Assembly: GCA_035622175.1 (NCBI GenBank)
Contig: DASPVV010000021.1
Coordinates: 1-32,118 of the forward strand
Direction of reading: 5' to 3'
DNA: 32,118 nt
Source: JAFAGX01 sp035622175
GTDB lineage: Bacteria; Acidobacteriota; Terriglobia; Terriglobales; Acidobacteriaceae
The position numbers and the translations under genes are program-made. How positions within the stretch are numbered: position 1 is the first letter of the stretch; each line of letters opens with the position of its first letter. The notes under the pieces are model-generated. The model did not search any database. It was not told the DNA's origin and saw only the letters and a list, made by a program, of their open reading frames with translations. Below, piece by piece: positions 32,115 through 32,118 of this stretch.

Positions 32115-32118
32115 AACC

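Noticed and set aside
1..32118. CRISPR array
   Set aside because: No run of regularly spaced identical repeats of 25-40 bases was seen; the repeats found are gene tails or short octamers.

Overview
The window looks like a chromosomal segment of a soil-type Acidobacteriota (inference). The grounds are glycolytic genes on one strand, a protein-tail repeat reading LKQAKAEYAKLQ that I associate with acidobacterial TPR proteins, a TTGA-coupled cluster of hypothetical genes I associate with the same phylum, and several secreted proteins of a kind common there. No rRNA or other phylogenetic marker is present, so the phylum is not proven.

Layout. Positions 1-5080 carry accessory metabolic genes: a DinB-like DUF1569 protein, gamma-glutamyltransferase, a frameshifted small membrane protein, a class C-type serine hydrolase and an NTF2-like protein. 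Two copies of a 39-bp tail repeat flank the NTF2-like gene. Positions 5200-7561 hold a serine recombinase with a small partner gene, then four tightly coupled unknown genes. Positions 7569-11463 are a patchwork of a truncated TPR tail, a SEC-C/nuclease-like protein, a truncated SRAP protein, a PIN-like protein, a GNAT acetyltransferase and a frameshifted ASCH-like gene. Positions 11470-22269 look like a phage-derived or integrative element without virion genes. This part has a ParB-HTH-methyltransferase fusion, a Dam-like methyltransferase, a winged-helix replication-type protein beside a hairpin-rich non-coding region, a run of small Cys-rich proteins, an AlkB-like/DUF4326 fusion, an excisionase-like protein and a tyrosine integrase. 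The integrase ends 41 bp from the 3' end of a tRNA-Leu(GAG) gene, the classical integration arrangement.

Right of the tRNA (22400-32118) is ordinary chromosome. It holds a secreted protein, a conserved hypothetical, a PhzF-family isomerase, the leftward glycolytic cluster gap-pgk-macro domain-tpiA, a P-loop kinase-like protein with an Arg/Gly-rich N-terminus, an isochorismatase-family hydrolase and tRNA-Gln(CTG).

How the genes may work together (inference). The integrase and excisionase would move the element. The replication-type protein and the structured region at 17050-17402 are candidates for an origin or a structured RNA. The two methyltransferases and the AlkB-DUF4326 fusion could modify or repair element DNA. 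The strongest candidates for undescribed biology are the AlkB-DUF4326 fusion with its non-standard iron-ligand motif, the structured region beside the replication-type gene, the coupled module at 6210-7561, and the dispersed TPR-tail repeats. Three genes each carry a single frame lesion and one is truncated, so the region is either decaying or has some sequencing error.
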